Assembly (NCBI GenBank): GCA_014529385.2
Contig: CM043968.1
Location: 27,359,013-27,386,512 of the forward strand
DNA from: Adiantum capillus-veneris
Taxonomy: Eukaryota; Streptophyta; Polypodiopsida; Polypodiales; Pteridaceae
Length of the DNA stretch: 27,500 nucleotides
Direction: 5' to 3'
Of this stretch, positions 21,182-27,500 are shown piece by piece. The position numbers and the translations under genes were made by a program. Position 1 is the stretch's first letter; every line of letters starts with the position of its first letter. Under the pieces are notes generated by a model. The model had not been told where the DNA came from and did no database searches. It saw only the letters and a program-made list of their open reading frames with translations.

Positions 21182-22864
21182 TATGTACCGCTACAACCTT
21201 ATTGGTATGACATCTAGTTTCCATGGGAAAAGAGCCTTTGCTTTCTCCTTTACCTCTGAGTTCAGGTGTTTGTTGCTTTTGATTATTCGAGGTTTGTATC
21301 ATAAACCAAGGTTCCATTCTTCCACCTCTTGGTCATTTTGAAGTAGCTAGTTTGGGCCACCTCCCTTCTGTTTGGCTAATGACTCTGCTTACTTTTTAGT
21401 ACAAATTCCAATGGCATAATATTTGAATGGATTTCCTAATCTCAAAGTTGCACCTTGGACTTCAGTTGCTTCAGTTGCCATCTCAGTGCCTTCTTGATCA
21501 GTGTCTGCCGTTGATCTAAAGTCAAATTTGTTCAATTTAGATTCAGACTGGTTCATTGGATGGACTATCCTTTATCTAGCCAGTGGATTGGTCTAGGAAC
21601 TATCTCATCTGTAACCTGTTTGTCAACTTGCACCTTATACATTAATATTGCATTCAGATCAACCTCTACTAATGGAAATATATTCATTGATGCAACCATT
21701 CTCTCTATCTTCCTAGCACTATACTTCTTGCATAATTCTTTAGGTCTTAAGGCTTTTTTTGAGCTTCTGGTATTATCAGTTTGGATCTAAATCCGCCTAC
21801 TAGCTCCTTGAAACATGACCATCTGATTGAGCCAAGGTTGTCTGAATAGCATTCCATATGCTCCTTGGACATCCAACACAAGAAAGATGGTTTTGAAAAT
21901 TTTCTTTCCCATCCGTATTCTCATGTTTTTTATCAGATCAATAGCTTGTACTACTACCCTATGGTCTGCCATTCTCACTTTGAATGGTGTTGGCTTTAAA
22001 TCAGTGATGCCTAGTTTGTGTCAGAGATGCTCCTCCAGTATGTTGACTCCAATACCTTCATCCAGAATAACACCAGATAAATGTTCTCATGTTTCCTCAA
22101 CTTCATGTTTCCTTTTTTGTCTGATGAACTTTGTAGCTTTTGGTAAAGGTTGTGTCATATCATCCAGCTCCATTGTCAACTTCTGGATGTGTTCACAGAC
22201 CTTGACATAGATCTCATCTCTCTCCTGCCTAGAACTGTTCCCAGAACTAGAGGATTTGTGATTGTCATCACAATTCTATTCATCTTCTTTCTCTGAGCTA
22301 GTCACTTGTTGAAACTGGGATTGGCATTGACCCTTCACCAACTCAGTTGCTTCAATCTTGACCAAGTCTGGTATGAATTGCCTGACTTATTCTACTTGCT
22401 GACACTGGGATAGACACTGATCCTTCACCAGTTTAGTTGCGTCAATCTCAACCAAGTGATATGACTTTCCTGACTTTCTCCACCAGACCTTGTACTGCAG
22501 CAATCATAGATTCTTCAATTCTAGATGTTGACTGCTTTGTCTATCCCTTCTCAAAAGACTAGGTTGGGATCTTTTGGATGGTGCAAGCCTCCAAACACTT
22601 TGGTTGTTCTGGTATCTTTTTAGCTAGGTTCGCTGTAATCTTGGTTGCCAGCTCTTGTTGCTCCTGCCACTCATCCACCATGCTATCATTCTCTTTTTAG
22701 AATGAGGTTCTTGCAATTGTCTGGTCAACTCCTTGATTTTCTCCACATAGCTTCTGAATGAAATTTATATTGTTTAATCTGATCCAACTAACGGAGTATA
22801 TCCTCATCCCCTCTATATTGTCTGAATACTCCAATATGAAATATTTTAGTAATTTGTTGCATGA
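21182..22864 (-). pseudogene. gag tail, spacer and protease region of element E
   Basis: Mostly degraded. A protease-like stretch at 21978-21787 and just beyond shows FLVLDVQGAYGMLFRQPWLNQ, like the YDVLLGRPWL segment typical of this lineage, and continues to about 21540 past a stop. The interval 22000-22860 holds short coding-like pieces of the gag C-terminus (for example GLVEKVRKVI near 22490) separated by stops. No zinc knuckle could be made out. Confidence 0.6.
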
Positions 22865-23422
22865 CTAGAGTTGGAAAGCTGAGTAACGGTAATACAATTT
22901 TCTGGATTTTTCTTTCAGTGTTTGGGGAGAATATTCCCCCCACTCATCCTTGTCAATGTGCTTCAGCTCAACATATTGTTCAAATGCTTGGATATGAAAA
23001 TCTGGATCATCTTTCTTACCTCCTTTGAAAACTAGAAATGAGATTTTCAATGAGGTATTGACAATAGCTCCTCTAGTACTTTTGGATTTCAAAGTATGAC
23101 GATCGTGTTTTGATTGCAGTTTATGATAATGATCAGTATTATCTTCCCAGTGATAATGATCAGTTTATGATAATGATCAGTTTCATCTTCCCAGTGACCA
23201 TCTTCCTAAGTCTCAAAATCAGTACGAGTATTTGCAATGAGTTCCCTTGGTGCCCTTAGTTTTAACATACTTATTTGCAAACCTAGATCCCTCACATGGT
23301 TTAGTGTTGCTCACGTTCAGCCCGTCGTTGCCTTGAATGATTCGAGTGCTGAGATTCCCTTGGCTCTTCGGTTTAATTCCCATGCTCTTCATTTGTGTCG
23401 GAGCCTTTCTCTGACTCTTCAA
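22865..23422 (-). pseudogene. gag of element E, broken
   Basis: The frame 23092-22865 contains FLVFKGGKKDDPDFHIQAF and YVELKHIDKDEWGEYSPQTL, a typical capsid start of Ty3/gypsy gag, and ends at a stop before the rest of the capsid. Upstream, the frame 23422-23219 has a basic N-terminus (MKSMGIKPKSQGN) and ends in a TAG. The join between the two contains the 44-bp duplication at 23117-23198, which may have broken the frame. Confidence 0.75.
23117..23198. repeat. Tandem duplication, period 44 bp
   Basis: CAGTTTATGATAATGATCAGT occurs at 23117 and at 23161, each followed 3 bp later by ATCTTCCCAGTGA. The second copy is incomplete. It lies within the broken gag of element E. Confidence 0.9.
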
Positions 23423-23431
23423 GAATGGTAA

Positions 23432-23876
23432 TGACCTTCTCTACTTTGCCACAAAACCTGGTCACTGGATTTCGGTCACACATAAATCTAGGTGGGATAC
23501 TACAACTTAGAACACCAATGGGGAGAGAGTTCGTTGGTCAAAGAGTACTTCACCTCTAGCAACCATGATTGCCGAAATGGAATGAGCTAGTCTCTTTAGG
23601 TAGCCATTCCAATGTTGGACTTCAGAGCTAGTTGTGAGTTCAAGGAATTTAGATGGTGCATATCATATCAGACAACCATTAGGAAATTTCGGAGGTCATT
23701 TGGAGGGCCTTCTAAGAAAATGTATTTTTTGCACTCTCTCTCTAGAAAAAATGGCAAATAAAAGAGCTGGGTCTTTCATAGTAAAACTTCAAAAAGTGTA
23801 CTTTAAGTAGATTCCTTACTCTTCTGAACATTCGTTCGTAGTGATTGAGGGATAATCCTCTTTTCAGTTGCATTGA
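23432..23876. other. Upstream region of the RAG1-like gene
   Basis: No coding similarity on either strand. It must hold the boundary between retroelement E and the left end of the RAG1-like unit, and its promoter. A weak TATA-like CAAATAAAAG is near 23755. I find no long terminal inverted repeat that I can pair inside the window, because the right end lies outside it. Confidence 0.4.
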
Positions 23877-26724
23877 ATGAACCTCGTCAATATGGAGGGA
23901 ATGAGGCTAACATGGAGGGACGAATCCGCAGCCGCTATTCACTTTCCATTAAACCTGCACATTTGGCTAATGGCGCACTCCTCAAATGGCACAAATGTTA
24001 CCCAGAAACGAGCCAAATATCACCTTCACATTGATTTGGACAATGAGTACCAACCATTGATTAAGCGCAGTAAAACAAACACACATATACCTCCCGCTTC
24101 CATAGACACGCTCAGAGCTCCAGGAGCTAAATACATAGATATCTGGACGAGAGGCTCTCTCTACCCTAAGAATCCAATAACTAATGCGTCTCCACCGTTT
24201 GTCAATCCTACAAGCTTATTGACCTTTGCTGGTGATGGAGAAAAGGGCTTTCTGGGTTATTGTAAATCACTTACAAGAGAAGCTGAAACTTACAAGAGCA
24301 TTCTCCAAGCTCAACAATGTGAGATTGTTCGCCTTTCACATTTACATTCTACAGATCAGGTTACCATTTTGCAACATAAAACAGAGGTACAAGAACTGAA
24401 AGTAAAGGTGCGAAGTTGTCAAATGAAGGACACCATCTTGGGTGGTCGTATCCGAAAGAAGAAATTGCGCAATCTTGAAACATTGCAGGTTGCATCAGGA
24501 GGTCTCAAGAAAAGAATCCGAGCATTAAGGTGATGCTTCTTGGTTGGCTACATTGTCTTAGTTAAGTAATCTTTTTGTTTTTTCTTGTTATGCATTGTTT
24601 TCATGTGCCTAAATAGTGTTAGTGAAGCAAATTTTCTGTTATTTACTTATGCATTGTCTTCATGTAGAGATTCAATCTATCCTGACAAGGAAAACATTGA
24701 CCCCAAAGGCAATATAGGAAAGAGATTGAAGCCACTTATAAGTAGAAGCCTGGCAGCAGATATAGTACATGACAAGAAGTTTAAGGTTCTACAAAGAAAT
24801 GTAGTTGACCGCTTTATTTCAGAGAACTCAGTGCCTGCAAAAGAGATACAAGGCACACTTGATTCACTTGGTGTAAGCAAAAGAGGATATTCGGCTATCC
24901 AAAAGTCTGTCTCATCCATCTTTGTTAGGAAGGGTATAAAATCCAAACTTCTACCATCAGCCTCAAGTGTTTGGAAAGAGAGGCTTCAGCTTAACGAGGC
25001 ACCGGGAGACTATCTTGGACAGCCCTTTCATATTAAAGCAACTTACAGTGGCCATGGAGCGAACATGGCATATGATGAGTTCAACAATATTTTTATGGAC
25101 CTGCGGATACTACAGAAGAGAATGGTGGAGTTTTACAACATCACATTTGAAGAGTCACGTGGGCTATTACATTTTGTGTTAAAACTGGATGAGTGTGAGC
25201 TTGTTAAAGAGAAAAAGCTAGAGCGTGTTACTATTACTTTAAGGAATAGAACCCTCTCAAAGTGTCCCAGTGATGATCCTTTATATTTTAGTGTTCAATC
25301 AGAATCTAACATATGGTGGCTTGGTGCGTTTGAGGTAAGCAATATTCTCAAGTAAGCTCAAATGTTGAGATCTACTTAAGTCTCATTTATTTTGTGTTGC
25401 AGGTAAAGAAAGAAGATCATGAGATTCTATATTGGGTGTTCCATCGAACTAATATTCCGGAGGTGATTGATCGACAGACTAACCAGGGAGAGGTACTACG
25501 TCTAGATGGAAGGGGAGACTTTCAAGTTCAGTGGCATCTTGCAGGTGACCTTAAAACATTAAAGTGCATGTATAATTGTGGAATGGGTGCAATGGCAAAG
25601 TCACCGTGTTTGTTCTGCATGGAGCCTGCAAAGGTCATGGACCCAAAGTGGTGGAGAAAAGCTCCAACACGTCACATTGAGGATCCTGCTTTTCGACCGG
25701 TTTTCAAAATACCACTTGTGAATGTCCACATTTGTACAATGCATGCCCTTTGTAGAATTGTGGAGAAATTGGTCTACTTATACATCGGGTTTGCTTGGAA
25801 GATTAAGAACTCCGCAGAACGACAAGTAGCCCTGCAGTGCTTAGAAATGGTACTGTCGGATATGGGGCTTCATGGTGGCAATGTGAAAATCCAGCGGGAT
25901 GAAAAGAGATCAACTGCTGAGAAGGATGTCCCATGCAAACCATCCATCGGTGGGGTGAAGGCACGGAGATTTTTATCTAAGCCCCAAGGTACAAGAGATC
26001 CAAAGCTAACAAAACATGGAAAAATATATAACACATCTTATGTTAGCAAGGTAGAGTATCAGAGCTGGAAAAAGCTACATATTGCAGTCAAAGACCACGA
26101 ACCAACTACTCGTAACACGAAGGCTGAGGTTTGGCGATCAATAGACATATTTTTGATGTGCGACAAAGATGACTGGTCACAAGGTGATATGAACAAGTTC
26201 AAGGAAAATCTCAACCTTCTGAAAAAATCGTTCAAGACAGCATGGACAGACACCCAGATTACTCACTACATGGTATTATAATGTATTTCTTTCTCTCTTA
26301 TGTGCAAATATGTGACTGTAAAACATTCTAACTAATCTGTTTTCATATCCAGCACATCATCTTCAATCATTTGCCATATTTTATACAGAAGTATGGGAAC
26401 CCGGCAATATGGAATACCCAAGGGATGGAAAAGTCTCATTACATGGCGAGAAATGCTTATTTCAGGCACACACAACATGGTGGCTCTCGAATCAAGGCTA
26501 ACAGTTTGAGAGAACTATTTGAATGGTTCTATCGTAGAATCATTCATCGAATGCAGGCAAAAGAAGTCTTGGAAAATTCAGCAACATCACAAGCCATCAG
26601 ACATTTACAACAACAAAAAGCTAAAAGATCAACGGCATACAACAACTCCGGAGCTCGTGAAAGTCAACGAAGGTGGAGAGAGACAATGGTGTATGTGAAT
26701 CACAAGTGGAGAAAGATACTCTGA
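23877..26724 (+). CDS. RAG1/Transib-like DDE transposase, four exons, 853 aa
   Basis: Exons 23877-24529, 24668-25334, 25403-26272 and 26353-26724; introns of 138, 68 and 80 bp, all GT-AG, with phases that join without a stop. Residues 1-120 show no known domain, about 125-218 are charged and coiled-coil-like, and 240-360 are helical and possibly DNA-binding. The catalytic core follows the RAG1 plan. A candidate first Asp is D392 in LKLDECE. The second is D489 in LAGDLKTL, followed by CxxC at C509/C512. After an insertion, H731 and H736 precede E756 in QGMEKSHY. RAG1 has D600, D708, C727/C730, H937/H942 and E962: the H-x4-H-x19-E spacing is identical, and P, I, G, W and G between them match at the same offsets. 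A conserved MHALCRIVEKL segment (from 553) parallels DALHC in RAG1. The start is the first ATG after an in-frame TGA at 23874. Family placement against Transib or Chapaev/CMC transposases is unproven. Confidence 0.78.
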
Positions 26725-26787
26725 GTGGATGACATTGTACAAAATTTATGTAATACATGATCTTATACAATTGCTACTTGAAGTGTA
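26725..26787. other. 63-bp gap between two convergent stop codons
   Basis: Short A/T-rich spacer between the TGA of the RAG1-like gene and the TGA of the minus-strand gene. Any normal-length 3' UTR of either gene must overlap the other transcript. Confidence 0.9.

Positions 26788-27500
<713 letters not shown>

Noticed and set aside
24585-24667. Apparent start of a separate 256-codon gene upstream of DSIYPDKEN
   Set aside because: The first 28 codons lie in the intron; the acceptor TTCATGTAG at 24665-24667 matches the donor at 24530 and joins to the preceding exon in frame.
25335-25402. Ending of exon 2 at the TAA/TAG downstream of the donor
   Set aside because: GTAAGC at 25335 and the acceptor TGTTGCAG at 25402 give a 68-bp phase-0 intron, so the stop is intronic.

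Overview
This window looks like nuclear DNA of a land plant with a repeat-rich genome. The reasons are several decayed Ty3/gypsy-type LTR retrotransposons in both orientations, a tRNA-Met-type primer-binding site, short GT-AG introns (68-161 bp) and long dinucleotide microsatellites. I cannot name the species; the retroelement lineages would suit a fern, lycophyte or gymnosperm, but that is a guess.

Layout. (A) About 1-5.6 kb, minus strand: a chromovirus-like Ty3/gypsy element (integrase, RNase H, RT, protease, gag, running off the left edge), its leader with an extra ORF, a primer-binding site, and an LTR (4369-4976) that also has a polypurine tract on its other side. (B) About 5.6-9.6 kb, plus strand: a retroelement derivative with two protease-like segments but no recognisable pol, then a polypurine tract and the start of a 3' LTR at 8761. 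(C) About 9.6-10.9 kb: non-coding, with an (AC)60 microsatellite and a cluster of CCAAT boxes. (D) 11.0-15.45 kb, plus strand: a heavily broken Ty3/gypsy gag-pol. (E) 15.43-23.4 kb, minus strand: a second Ty3/gypsy lineage (gag, protease, RT, RNase H, integrase) followed by a long extra 3' ORF, all decayed. Elements D and E meet tail to tail without a visible LTR.

(F) 23.88-27.5 kb differs from everything else because it is intact. A plus-strand gene of four exons (853 codons; all three introns GT-AG with phases that match) encodes a protein whose core follows the RAG1/Transib plan: candidate catalytic residues D392, D489 and E756, a CxxC 20 residues after the second Asp, and an H-x4-H pair ending exactly 20 residues before the Glu, the same spacing as RAG1 H937/H942/E962. 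Tail to tail with it, 63 bp away, is a second intact intron-bearing gene on the minus strand with no family I recognise. Its intron holds an (AG)64 microsatellite that reads as a pure CT tract in the transcript. Together they look like a two-gene mobile element, or a domesticated remnant, with a RAG1-like transposase. This is the part of the window most likely to be undescribed.
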